Below are positions 34,714 through 41,944 of a stretch of DNA of 58,230 bases, piece after piece. Location: the NCBI GenBank assembly GCA_002723385.1, contig PBNY01000103.1, forward strand, positions 1 to 58,230, in the 5' to 3' direction. The number at the start of each line of letters is the position of its first letter. The first letter of the stretch is position 1. The stretch comes from Oceanospirillaceae bacterium. Lineage in GTDB: Bacteria; Pseudomonadota; Gammaproteobacteria; Pseudomonadales; Oceanobacteraceae. The notes below the pieces were generated by a model. It had not been told where the DNA came from, ran no database searches, and saw only the letters and a program-made list of their open reading frames with translations. The position numbers and the translations under genes were made by a program.

Positions 34714-37472
34714 CAAACAGACTCCCATTTTTTATCAGGTAACTGTTTTTCGGTGTGAACAGTGTGAACGGCGTGAACAACCCGCATATTTACTGGGCTG
34801 GCGGCCTGTTCACAGGGTTCAGCATCCTTGTGAACAGAGTGAACAGCTGGTGGTTTCTGGTGCTCATTGTTCACCGTGTTCACACCTGTACGCACTGGAT
34901 TTTTATCCTGTGAACGGCTGTAACCCTTTGATTTATCTGGGGTGTTCACAGTGTTCACGCTGTTCACGTCATTTTCAGACGATATTGAAAGAATATCTGT
35001 TTTAACGGAGACGCAAGGGGTGGGTATTCCAGAAAAACGCTGGCGGTCATTCAGGCGACCAGAGGTATGACGGAGACAATCCAATGCCTTGATGGCCTTC
35101 TTGACCTTGGTTGCATCAGAACCCTGACAGGCTTCTTTGAATCCTTGTGTGGTGAAGCAGTAGTAACCCTCTTTAAGCCAGCCAGCCCGGTTCAGTGGTG
35201 GCTTGCCTTCCTGTGTCTGCTGCTCTGTTTCAAAACGTGCTTCATTGGCAAGGATGAAATCCACCACGCTCTGAACGCCTCGTTCCACATCGGAGATGGT
35301 GCGGCTCTGGCCATGCCAAACAGCATAAACCTGCTGAACGGCGGTCAGTATCTGTTCTTGGCTCCAAGGTACGACCTGTGCTTGTGCTGCCAGATAGCCG
35401 GTATGCAGAACGATGGCAAAGCGTTTACGAACGCGCTGGGCAATTTCCGTGGTAGCCGGGCCTATCTGTTCCAAATCCAGCGCCTTCCAGCCTTCTGACA
35501 GGTCATCAATGCGACTGAGTAAAGCGGAACCGGCATGGCCGTAGTGGTCGCTACAGAGCTGCTTGAATTGATCGGCGGCTTGTCCGTTCGGGAACAGGGG
35601 TGGCAGGGCATCCAGTTCAATATCTATCATGCGTACCAGTTGGCCGCCCTTGATCTGGCTGCCACCAGATTCCAAGAAGGAAGAGATGGCCAGTTCCCCG
35701 GCACTGAGTACGGATACCCGCCAGCTTTTGGAGTCCCTGAGATTTCCTGTTTTCTCGCCTCGGCCTCGTCCTTGACCGGACATAATCCGGTAGAGCGTGC
35801 GTCCGAACTCTTTGGCGTCTCCTTCGCCCACTTCATCCACCACCATGGGCAAGTCATTATGAAGTTCTGCCAGTGCTTCCAGCCCAACGGCGGTGGCGTT
35901 CCAGCGATTGATGTAGGTTGACGCTCCACCACCGATAGCCGGATCGGTGCCATTCCCCCAGACGCTGGCGGCCACCTGTAAGGCCGTGGTTTTGCCTCGT
36001 GATGTTTCGTTAAAGATGTGGAAACCGCCTGCTTCAATATTGACGCGATAGCGAACCGGGGTGCTCAAGCTGGCACATACCAGAAACTGAATCACTGGCG
36101 AGGCACCTTGAATGCCATCCTTCCAAGCATCAAGGGAACCGTTCTTGGTGATGGCCTTGGCATGATTTGAGAGGCTTTCAGGCTGGTATACCAGTTGCTC
36201 CCCTTCATGATTCCGGATTGTCTCGAAGGGCAGTACAAAGCAGTCACGGTGCCAGCCGGTACATGTCGCCGCTGTTAATCGTTCCTTGGGTTGGTAACTG
36301 GCAAGGTAGACCAGTAGCTTGCGTTCCTTTCCGGGGATAATGTCGAGGCCGCCATCCGCCAGCAATTGGGCAAGTTCGGAGCCTTGAGCATGAAACAAGC
36401 GGCGGGGAATGGCTCGTATTTTGGTCTTGTCGTCAGAGGTCACCCATTCCACCAGTACGCCATAATTGTCGTCGTTGGTGTCGCTCGTCCCCGCCAGTAC
36501 CCGGCATTCCCCAAAAGTAAGCCGTTCGTCAGGCTTGTCGTCATCCAGCAAGAACACGCCTTGTCTGTCGCAACGGTAGCCTAACGGAGCGGCCAAAACC
36601 GGCTTGCATCCATCCACCAGCTGTCTGGCTTCTTCCTGTGTGGCGTCTGCGGCATCCCATGTGCTGGGTTTACTGGCTGGTGGCTGTATTCGTTTCACGC
36701 TACTGGCCACACCTTGCAAGGCTTGCTCTATCTGGCTGGCAGCTTTGGTGCCTGGTTCGTCCGGGTCTGGCCATATAACAACAGTACGACCTTGCAGAGC
36801 TGACCAGTCGGCTTTTTTCACCGTACTGGAACCACCTGCCCAGCTGATAGCGACCATATCCGGTAATAGCTTGCTTGCGGCATCGGCTGCCTTTTCACCT
36901 TCACACACCAGCACCATGGCATCCGGTCGAGCTGCCAAACGCTCAAGGCCATACAAGGGAACGGGCGTCCCTGAAGGTAAGCCAGACCGTGACCATTTGT
37001 ATGACTGGTCGGGTAATTGCCAGAAGGTTAAAGGGCTGAAGTGTTTCTTGGGTTTGCCTTGGCTGGTGGTCGCTTCAGGATCGTCATAGCGAGCAACGAT
37101 GAACAGCAACTGCCCTTGTGTGTCGCGGTATTCCCAGTGCATGACCGGGTTACCGTGTTTGTGGTGCTTCAATGGCGGTGGTGGTGCGTTGTCTGGCACA
37201 GGCATAACCACGGTGCCCTTACCGTCTTTCTGCTTGCGATTCGCTGGCTTGTTGGTCTTCTGGCTGGTGGTTGTGGTGTCTATACCAAGGCGGTAACGCT
37301 CCACCAGCTCGATGGCGGCCTGTTTCTGATTCAGCCCTTGCAGGTAGCCCACAGGCTGACCATATCCCCACCAGCGTCTCCCGTAGCAAAGTCTGACCAC
37401 TTGCCGTCTTTCAGGCTCACCTTGAACGATCCAGCGCTTTGGTCGGCTCTGGTTGGGTTGACTGATACCCAC
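34713..37472 (-). CDS. Toprim / DUF927 primase-helicase of the element (main fragment, N-terminus frameshifted off)
   Basis: Replication protein of the P4-alpha-like type. The meaningful sequence begins just after about nt 37346; the first 40 or so residues of this frame (to 37472) are out-of-frame readings of the primase N-terminus. A Toprim domain (VLVCEGEKAADA; catalytic acidic pair in WPDPDEPG) lies at about residues 200-260. A DUF927 helicase domain has Walker A SRGKTTALQ near residue 490 and Walker B MVVDEVGEGD near 535. A C-terminal winged-helix-like domain (GYYCFTTQGFKEAC) ends near residue 820. The last 85 residues are repetitive (VNSVNTVNTP, VHAVHTVHTE) because they are encoded by an iteron array. 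It overlaps the next gene by one base. Confidence 0.82.
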   Translation of the reverse strand: MGISQPNQSRPKRWIVQGEPERRQVVRLCYGRRWWGYGQPVGYLQGLNQKQAAIELVERYRLGIDTTTTSQKTNKPANRKQKDGKGTVVMPVPDNAPPPPLKHHKHGNPVMHWEYRDTQGQLLFIVARYDDPEATTSQGKPKKHFSPLTFWQLPDQSYKWSRSGLPSGTPVPLYGLERLAARPDAMVLVCEGEKAADAASKLLPDMVAISWAGGSSTVKKADWSALQGRTVVIWPDPDEPGTKAASQIEQALQGVASSVKRIQPPASKPSTWDAADATQEEARQLVDGCKPVLAAPLGYRCDRQGVFLLDDDKPDERLTFGECRVLAGTSDTNDDNYGVLVEWVTSDDKTKIRAIPRRLFHAQGSELAQLLADGGLDIIPGKERKLLVYLASYQPKERLTAATCTGWHRDCFVLPFETIRNHEGEQLVYQPESLSNHAKAITKNGSLDAWKDGIQGASPVIQFLVCASLSTPVRYRVNIEAGGFHIFNETSRGKTTALQVAASVWGNGTDPAIGGGASTYINRWNATAVGLEALAELHNDLPMVVDEVGEGDAKEFGRTLYRIMSGQGRGRGEKTGNLRDSKSWRVSVLSAGELAISSFLESGGSQIKGGQLVRMIDIELDALPPLFPNGQAADQFKQLCSDHYGHAGSALLSRIDDLSEGWKALDLEQIGPATTEIAQRVRKRFAIVLHTGYLAAQAQVVPWSQEQILTAVQQVYAVWHGQSRTISDVERGVQSVVDFILANEARFETEQQTQEGKPPLNRAGWLKEGYYCFTTQGFKEACQGSDATKVKKAIKALDCLRHTSGRLNDRQRFSGIPTPCVSVKTDILSISSENDVNSVNTVNTPDKSKGYSRSQDKNPVRTGVNTVNNEHQKPPAVHSVHKDAEPCEQAASPVNMRVVHAVHTVHTEKQLPDKKWESV
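34755..34967. repeat. Twelve-copy GTGAAC iteron array, symmetric 3-1-2-2-1-3
   Basis: Twelve copies of an octamer with invariant core GTGAAC (best form GTGAACAG) lie within 213 bp. Forward copies start at 34755, 34764, 34773, 34830, 34839 and 34910. Reverse copies (GTTCAC) start at 34806, 34867, 34876, 34942, 34951 and 34960. Inside each cluster the spacing is exactly 9 bp. The order F3-R1-F2-R2-F1-R3 is its own mirror image about a centre near 34858. About 0.1 copies would be expected by chance. Phage P4 alpha protein binds iterons of the form GGTGAACAGA, so this is a candidate replication origin inside the 3' end of the replication gene. Confidence 0.85.
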
Positions 37473-37558
37473 TCATGGCCTTCCCTCTTGCCGTTTGGAA
37501 GCCACTTCCGCACCAGATCAAGCGAGAGGGCATCATTGATACGATTGAAATCAATCAT
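37331..37558 (-). pseudogene. N-terminal fragment of the primase-helicase, separated by a -1 frameshift
   Basis: Seventy-five residues starting at the ATG at 37558 (GGGGG 9 nt upstream), which overlaps the preceding gene by 8 nt. The sequence (MIDFNRINDAL, RKWLPNGKREGHEW, NPTRADQSAGSFKV, WSDFATGDAGGDMVSLWA) is the standard start of DUF927-type primases. After ...SLWA the frame runs into TCKG and a stop, while the -1 frame continues YLQGLNQKQAAIELVERY into the main fragment. Adding one base at about 37346-37350 restores a single protein. This is a mutation, a sequencing error or, less likely, programmed slippage; no classical slippery heptamer is present. Confidence 0.75.
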
Positions 37559-38225
37559 GGTGAGTGCCCCCTTGCGCCCATGCTTCGGCTTCATCCAAGG
37601 TTTTAAACTGCTTGCGCTCGATTTTGCCGCCTAACGTCCAGCGTGCGGCTTCGTATTCAGTGACCGGGGGTTCTCCGTGCCACCATTCCGGTGTATTGGT
37701 GGTGACCTGACGAATCATGTGGGGGAGTGGCTGGGGTTCGTGTCCGTGCCGCTCTCTCGCTTCTTGTCGGGCTTTCTCCCTTGCGCTGTTGGCTGCTTGG
37801 ATTTGTGTTTCCGCCACAGCAAGTACGTTGGATTCTGGGGGGATATGAGCGGCAATCATCCCTTCAATAAACCTGAAGAAACTGAACAGTGCAGTCCAGT
37901 CATCACCGCCAAAGTCGTTATCAGGAGTCGCTGTGTTCGGGTACTTCAGACACATGGATTTAATGATATCCATCAGAAGTTCGCTCCCCACGGCATCAGG
38001 GGTTGAGACCAGATATTGCACAAGATGCGCGGCTAATCGAGTGCCGTAGTCTTGCTGTTCTGAATAATCCTCTGGTGTGTTGATGCTCCAAAAATCCCAG
38101 TAATTCATCAGTTGCTGGTCAGGCTCCTTTTGGACAAAAGGAAGCTGTTCAATCGGGACGTTGCAGGCCCTGTAATCGACGAAGGAAGGAAAGGCGTGTG
38201 ATGTTGCTTGGCTGGTGGTTTTCAT
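37551..38225 (-). CDS. Hypothetical element protein upstream of the primase
   Basis: A 225-residue protein from the ATG at 38225, preceded by AGGGGAAA. The central part (GSELLMDIIKSMCLKYPNTATPD and FSFFRFIEGMIAAHIP, in part) is helical. The C-terminal 60 residues (TEYEAARWTLGGKIERKQFKTLDEAEAWAQGG) look like a small alpha/beta tail with a DEAEAWA helix. I do not recognise a family. The same frame stays open for 117 more codons upstream through the leader, but the ribosome-binding site and the change of composition favour 38225. It overlaps the primase N-terminal fragment by 8 nt, so the two are probably translated together. Confidence 0.7.
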   Translation of the reverse strand: MKTTSQATSHAFPSFVDYRACNVPIEQLPFVQKEPDQQLMNYWDFWSINTPEDYSEQQDYGTRLAAHLVQYLVSTPDAVGSELLMDIIKSMCLKYPNTATPDNDFGGDDWTALFSFFRFIEGMIAAHIPPESNVLAVAETQIQAANSAREKARQEARERHGHEPQPLPHMIRQVTTNTPEWWHGEPPVTEYEAARWTLGGKIERKQFKTLDEAEAWAQGGTHHD

Positions 38226-38585
38226 GATGGTTTCCCCTATGTTGATGAACAACAAGGGCGGATCGGGTAGCCGCAAACCTGCGCCAACAAAGGAAAGCGC
38301 ACCGGGGGCGTTTTCTTTGGCTCCCGACCCATGCCCCCGAAACCATGTTGCACGGCCAGAAGCACGCCAACATCCACCGGCGTGATAAACGCCAGTGGCC
38401 AGTAATTCAGGGAGAGAGTCTCCTTTGTTTGGTGCAGCGTGCGGGTGGTTAATCCGCCTGCTGTATGGTGGCCGGGTGGTTAATCCAGCTCTTGCGATGG
38501 TATGCCCGGTCTTTTCTGGACGCAAGCGGAATCCTGGCCCCTGCATCACGGGGCCATTCAGATAACACAGTTTCATGGTGTCGGC
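38226..38585 (-). other. Structured leader between the winged-helix gene and the replication genes
   Basis: About 360 bp with several self-complementary segments, for example GGCCCC/GGGGCC near 38540-38562, and a pair of 14-bp repeats. In phage P4 and relatives the equivalent position, upstream of the replication operon, encodes a small immunity RNA and its pairing targets. The frame of the downstream gene is open throughout and would read RGHGSGAKENAPG and LPDPPLLFINIGE, which resembles ash-type leader peptides of such elements, but I cannot show that it is translated. Confidence 0.5.
38442..38486. repeat. Paired 14-bp direct repeats in the leader
   Basis: CGGGTGGTTAATCC occurs at 38442-38455 and again at 38473-38486. 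The 31-bp offset is close to three helical turns, so two proteins would bind on the same face of the DNA. Candidate binders are the element's own AlpA or winged-helix protein; pairing targets for a small RNA are the alternative. Confidence 0.75.
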
Positions 38586-38885
38586 CTATGCAGCAGTGGG
38601 CGGGGTTGGTTCGGTAATCAGGAAGTAGCGGGCATGGGTGCCTGTTCGCTGTAGGTTTGGTTCTTCGATAGTCCGAATGCTGTAGCCCTCCTTGCGCAAC
38701 TTGCAGATCCATGGGGCCAATCGCCAACAGTTGTACAGATCAAAGGCTTCGGCTTGGGTGATGCTCTTGCCGTCCATCAGGTGCTTCAGTATCAGCTGCT
38801 TTTGGGTAGGTTTCCGCTTACACTGTGCTGGCTGTTTTGATTTGGTAACGGCGGCATTCTGGCGGGTGTCGCTGTTGCTTTTCAT
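38586..38885 (-). CDS. Winged-helix DNA-binding protein of the element
   Basis: A 99-residue protein with a basic N-terminal tail (SKQPAQCKRKPTQKQ), then a helix-turn-helix/winged-helix core (LILKHLMDGKSITQAEAFDL, LAPWICKLRKEGYSI) and a C-terminal strand pair (GTHARYFLI). This pattern is common in small element proteins that act as regulators or origin accessory factors. The GGAGG ribosome-binding site 8 nt before the ATG at 38885 is the best in the element. It follows alpA by 13 bp and precedes the structured leader. Confidence 0.75.
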   Translation of the reverse strand: MKSNSDTRQNAAVTKSKQPAQCKRKPTQKQLILKHLMDGKSITQAEAFDLYNCWRLAPWICKLRKEGYSIRTIEEPNLQRTGTHARYFLITEPTPPTAA

Positions 38886-38897
38886 CCTTTTGACCTC

Positions 38898-39110
38898 CTA
38901 TGCCGCGCTCTGGTGCTGGTGGTTGGCTTCTGCTTGATCTTCTATCCATTTCTGAATAACAGACTCTCTCCAACCCACGGAACGGCTGTTGGGGCCTCCC
39001 AGCTTTATTGATTTTGGAAATTCACCGGCGGCAATTCTTGCGTAGAGGGTACTTCGAGGCAGGCCCACCAGCTGTTGTACTTCTTGGCGGCGTAATATGC
39101 GGTCAGTCAT
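38898..39110 (-). CDS. alpA: AlpA-family transcriptional regulator
   Basis: A 70-residue MerR-like helix-turn-helix protein. The family pattern is clear: RRQEVQQLVGLPRSTLYARIAAGEFPKSIKLG (here split: QEVQQLVGLPRSTLYARI and GEFPKSIKLGG), followed by VGWRESVIQKWI. AlpA proteins activate integrase/excision or other genes of P4-like elements. It lies upstream of the winged-helix gene, with 98 bp between it and the unknown gene that follows int. Confidence 0.88.
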   Translation of the reverse strand: MTDRILRRQEVQQLVGLPRSTLYARIAAGEFPKSIKLGGPNSRSVGWRESVIQKWIEDQAEANHQHQSAA

Positions 39111-39208
39111 GGCTATGATTCTCCGTAGTCGTTAAGGGGCGTTACGGGAATCATTTGACCAGTGTGGACATGTTGAGTAACTCAAATAACTTCAGAAAAA
39201 TTGGTCAG

Positions 39209-40036
39209 TTATTTGTATCTTTCTACTAGCTCTTGGCGCAGCACATCTTCAGCTTGATTTACATCAAAACCTAGCTTTGATTCAAAGTCGCCTGCTATAA
39301 AAAAGGCTCTGTAAAGTTTTAAGCCAGAATCTACATTGATAGGCCCATTTAATATTTTCACCTGTTCAGGCCGAAAGTCCGAACTTTCAGAATCTATAAA
39401 TATTGCGGAAGCAAAATCTGCTATAAGACGCTCTTTACCGGGCAATTGACTTGGGAAATATGTTCCCATTTCCAAACAAAAACGCCTTCGTAAAACAGAT
39501 ACAGTTTCTCCTCCAGGGCGCTTGGGGATTGTCGTTTTGGTTTTTGCCACTTTTTTTATGACATGGTGTAGAAGCTCCATAATTCTGGGAGTATCTGGAA
39601 TAAGCATATGAAAAAGAGAAGGATACTTGAATGTTATCAGGTTGGAATCAATCAACAGCCTAGATCGGTTTCGGATATTCGCCCGAAAATGATGCTCGAA
39701 GCCATAAAACTGATGGGGTGGCCTATGCAGTAATTTAACGAGTGCTTTTAAGTGCTTCAGGACATCCGTTCGCCATTTTTCTGCCTCTTCATCAGTATAA
39801 GTCGCTTCCTTGGAATGCCCCACTGCTGCCGATGTTGAAAACTGTATTGCTATAAGGATGTAGGACATGCCGATATAAGGATTTTGAGGGGTTATATTCG
39901 ATGCGCCCTTCCATAATTGGATGCATAAAATATTTTTCAGTAGCTCTGATGTGTAACGCTCTTTATTTATGCTTTCATCCGCCTCTACCATATCTATGTA
40001 GGTCTTCAGAAAACCTAAAAAGAAAGAATCCATCAT
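39209..40036 (-). CDS. Unknown 275-residue cargo protein next to the integrase
   Basis: The ATG at 40036 directly abuts the int stop codon (TAGATG) with GGGG 5 nt upstream; a second ATG follows at once. The protein is mostly helical and rich in Lys, Ile, Phe and His, with segments such as LVKLLHRPPHQFYGFEHHFRAN and TIPKRPGGETVSVLRRRFCLE (in part). No membrane span, signal peptide, nuclease, kinase or toxin motif is evident. Base composition is AT-richer than int on one side and alpA on the other, so it looks like a separately acquired cargo gene. This slot often carries defence genes in P4-like elements, which is only a contextual hint. Confidence 0.7.
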   Translation of the reverse strand: MMDSFFLGFLKTYIDMVEADESINKERYTSELLKNILCIQLWKGASNITPQNPYIGMSYILIAIQFSTSAAVGHSKEATYTDEEAEKWRTDVLKHLKALVKLLHRPPHQFYGFEHHFRANIRNRSRLLIDSNLITFKYPSLFHMLIPDTPRIMELLHHVIKKVAKTKTTIPKRPGGETVSVLRRRFCLEMGTYFPSQLPGKERLIADFASAIFIDSESSDFRPEQVKILNGPINVDSGLKLYRAFFIAGDFESKLGFDVNQAEDVLRQELVERYK

Positions 40037-41299
40037 CTATCCCCTTTTAAAACTTCCGGTTATCACATTCCCCGCTAATTCCCTCTGTTTCAGCTCGTCC
40101 AGATAATCCGCCCAGCGTTGCATCATCTCGATTCGTTCGGGTAGGTGCTTGGTGCGGTTGTAAGCATTGCCCAGTGTGTCGCGTACCTTGTGGGCCAGCT
40201 GGTGTTCTATCCATTCAATCCGAAGGTTGAGCTGTTCATCCAGCATGGTACGGGCACAGGCGCGGAAGCCGTGGGCGCATTGCTGCTCCCTTGTGTCATA
40301 ACCAAGGTTTCTCAGAGCTTTGTTCAGGGATTCGGTACGGATCGGGGCTTGGTGGTTGCGTTGATTTGGGAAAACGTACTTGCCATGCCCTGTGAGTGGT
40401 TGAATGTCCTCCAGTAGCGCCACAGCTTGACGACTGAGAGGGACAATATGGTCACCTTCGGTTTTGTTGCGCTCTTTCTTCTTCTCCCTCGGAATGATCC
40501 ATTGGGCCTGTTCGAGGTCGATTTCTGACCACTCCATGCCGCATAGCTCGCCGGGGCGCTGAAATAGCATTGGAGCCAGTGCGAGGGCGGTTCTGATTAT
40601 GTGCGTTCCTTCGTAGGCGTCTATATCCACCATCAAGCGGGCAAAGTCCTTGGGGTCTGTGAGTGCAGCCATGTGGCTGACCTGACGTGGTTGCAAGGTG
40701 CCCGTCAGATCAGAGGCGGGGTTATGTTTGGCCCTTCCGGTTTGCTTGGCATAGCGGCATATCTGATTAACCACTTGCCGGGCTTTGTGTGCGGTTTCAA
40801 TCGCTCCCCGGTCACTGATTCGGGTCAGGCATCCCACCAGCTCGAAGGTCTCCAAGTCTGCAATAGGGCGTTTGCCCAGATAGGGGAGAATATCCTTGTC
40901 GAGCATGGCCTTTTGCCGTTTGGCGGTTGCGGGTGCCCAGCTGGTGGACTGCTTGGCGTACCACTCCAGAGCAATGGCCTTGAAGCTGGCGGCTTGTTGT
41001 TCTTCTGTCAGCCCCTTGCGCAGTTGCTTGTGCAAGCTGGGGTCTACTCCTTGGTCAAGTAGTCCTTTCGCTTCATGCAAGGCGGCTCTCGCTCCCTTTA
41101 ATGTGATTCCTGTGCCTGTGCTGCCATAAGCCCCAATGGATAGCTTTTTTTCCTTGCCTGCAAAGCGGTATTTGAATTTCCAATACTTCTTGCCGTTGGG
41201 TTTGACCTCAATATAAAGGCCCTCTCCATCAGACACCTTGTAGGGCTTTTCCTTTGGATCAAGGGCTTTGATGCGTGCATCTGTCAGCTTGCTGCGCAT
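40037..41299 (-). CDS. P4-type tyrosine integrase
   Basis: A 420-residue site-specific recombinase. The N-terminal DUF4102 arm-binding domain (LTDARIKALDPKEKPYKVSD, GLYIEVKPNGKKYW) is followed by a core-binding domain and the catalytic domain with Arg in QRPGELCGMEW, the HxxR box in HGFRACARTML and Tyr in LGNAYNRTKH. The ATG at 41299 is chosen because AAGGAGG lies 8 nt upstream; the frame is open 30 codons further into the attachment-region repeats but without conservation. It lies about 215 bp from the tRNA-Phe 3' end, the expected position for this family. Confidence 0.93.
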   Translation of the reverse strand: MRSKLTDARIKALDPKEKPYKVSDGEGLYIEVKPNGKKYWKFKYRFAGKEKKLSIGAYGSTGTGITLKGARAALHEAKGLLDQGVDPSLHKQLRKGLTEEQQAASFKAIALEWYAKQSTSWAPATAKRQKAMLDKDILPYLGKRPIADLETFELVGCLTRISDRGAIETAHKARQVVNQICRYAKQTGRAKHNPASDLTGTLQPRQVSHMAALTDPKDFARLMVDIDAYEGTHIIRTALALAPMLFQRPGELCGMEWSEIDLEQAQWIIPREKKKERNKTEGDHIVPLSRQAVALLEDIQPLTGHGKYVFPNQRNHQAPIRTESLNKALRNLGYDTREQQCAHGFRACARTMLDEQLNLRIEWIEHQLAHKVRDTLGNAYNRTKHLPERIEMMQRWADYLDELKQRELAGNVITGSFKRG

Positions 41300-41331
41300 G
41301 GGGTGGCCTCCTTGCGGAAAAAGGGGCTTCT

Positions 41332-41402
41332 GAAAAAGGCCCCCACAGAATTGGGGGCCTCGTTTGGTTCGTAGCGAAAAAAGCCCCACAAAAGGCCCCC
41401 AA
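41332..41402. repeat. Right-end integrase arm-type repeats
   Basis: Between int and the tRNA lie one copy of GAAAAAGGCCCCCACA (41332-41347), an inverted partial copy TTGGGGGCCT (41351-41360) and the 27-bp copy at 41376-41402 that nearly equals the left-end repeat at 33785-33812. This clustering beside int is typical of arm-type binding sites. Confidence 0.7.
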
Positions 41403-41472
41403 ATAACGGGGCTAGTATGGGTATTTCTTGGAACACATCGGAATGAAAATAAGCCGGAAGGCCAGAAAAGAC

Positions 41473-41502
41473 AAGGGCCGCTAGATTTCTCTAGCAGCCC
41501 TT
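41473..41502 (-). terminator. Hairpin terminator of tRNA-Phe
   Basis: AAGGGC/GCCCTT and GCTAGA/TCTAGC form a two-part stem with one C-A mismatch and a TTTC loop, 12 bp past the tRNA 3' end on the minus strand, followed there by GTCTTTTCT. A hairpin with the same layout stands at the other end of the element. Confidence 0.7.
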
Positions 41503-41513
41503 GGAAGAATATG

Positions 41514-41589
41514 TGGTGCCCAGAGGCGGAATCGAACCACCGACACGGGGATTTTCAATCCCCTGCTCTACCGACTGAGCTATCTGGGC
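41514..41589 (-). tRNA. tRNA-Phe (anticodon GAA)
   Basis: A 76-nt tRNA with acceptor GCCCAGA/TCTGGGC, encoded CCA end, D-loop AGTCGGTAGAG, anticodon stem GGGGA/TCCCC around TTGAAAA (GAA at 41554-41556 on the complement) and T-loop GGTTCGATTCC. Its 3' end faces the integrase gene and is the apparent integration site of the element. Confidence 0.97.
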
Positions 41590-41665
41590 ATCTTGTTTGG
41601 CGTGTGCCGTTCAAGTGGGACGCATTAAACCTGCATCTCAGAGGTCTGTCAACACTCTGTTTGAA

Positions 41666-41944
41666 TTATTTGTCATTGTTTTCAGGAACATAGCCTTCGG
41701 CCTGGTCGTAGTCGTCACCCGACAGAAATTTATCGCGTTGCTCGGCCAGGTATTTGCGCGCTTCCTTGTCCATCATGTTGAGGTGCTTTTCATTGATCAG
41801 ACGGGTCTGGTGTGTTGTCCATTCTTGCCATGCTTTGGCGGAGACGTTGTTGAAAATGTCTTCGCCAGCAGGCCCTGGAAAGGGAGGAGTAGCCAGACCT
41901 TCAAGGGATTGCTGGTATTTGCGGCATTGGACGGTACGACTCAT
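41666..41944 (-). CDS. yggX: YggX, probable Fe(2+)-trafficking protein
   Basis: A 92-residue small cytosolic protein linked in enteric bacteria to protection of iron-sulfur clusters against oxidative damage. The conserved Cys7 (VQCRKYQ) and blocks [27 protein letters not shown] and [11 protein letters not shown] are those of the family. It overlaps mutY by 4 nt. mutY encodes an Fe-S DNA repair enzyme, and the mutY-yggX pairing is widely conserved in gammaproteobacteria. Confidence 0.95.
   Translation of the reverse strand: MSRTVQCRKYQQSLEGLATPPFPGPAGEDIFNNVSAKAWQEWTTHQTRLINEKHLNMMDKEARKYLAEQRDKFLSGDDYDQAEGYVPENNDK

Larger units (their letters stand above)
33722..41520. mobile_element. P4-like integrated element at tRNA-Phe
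   Basis: A run of minus-strand genes from an integrase next to the tRNA-Phe 3' end down to a small hypothetical gene: int, 275-aa unknown, alpA, winged-helix, 225-aa unknown, split primase-helicase and a 130-aa unknown. Integrase arm-type repeats occur near both ends (33785 and 41376). The boundaries are estimates: the right one is the tRNA end, and the left one is the short CAGAGGC match at 33722. There are no capsid, portal, terminase, tail or conjugation genes, so the element would need a helper to move between cells. Gene order resembles phage P4 and related satellites or integrative plasmids. Confidence 0.85.

Noticed and set aside
37331..37360. Programmed -1 ribosomal frameshifting in the primase gene
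   Set aside because: No X-XXY-YYZ slippery heptamer and no obvious downstream pseudoknot at the switch point; a single missing base is the simpler explanation.
38226..38576. N-terminal extension of the 225-residue element protein to 341 residues
   Set aside because: The frame is open, but the extension lies in a structured repeat-bearing leader, has a different composition (Arg, Gly and Pro rich), and a good ribosome-binding site precedes the internal ATG at 38225. It is kept only as a finding about the leader.
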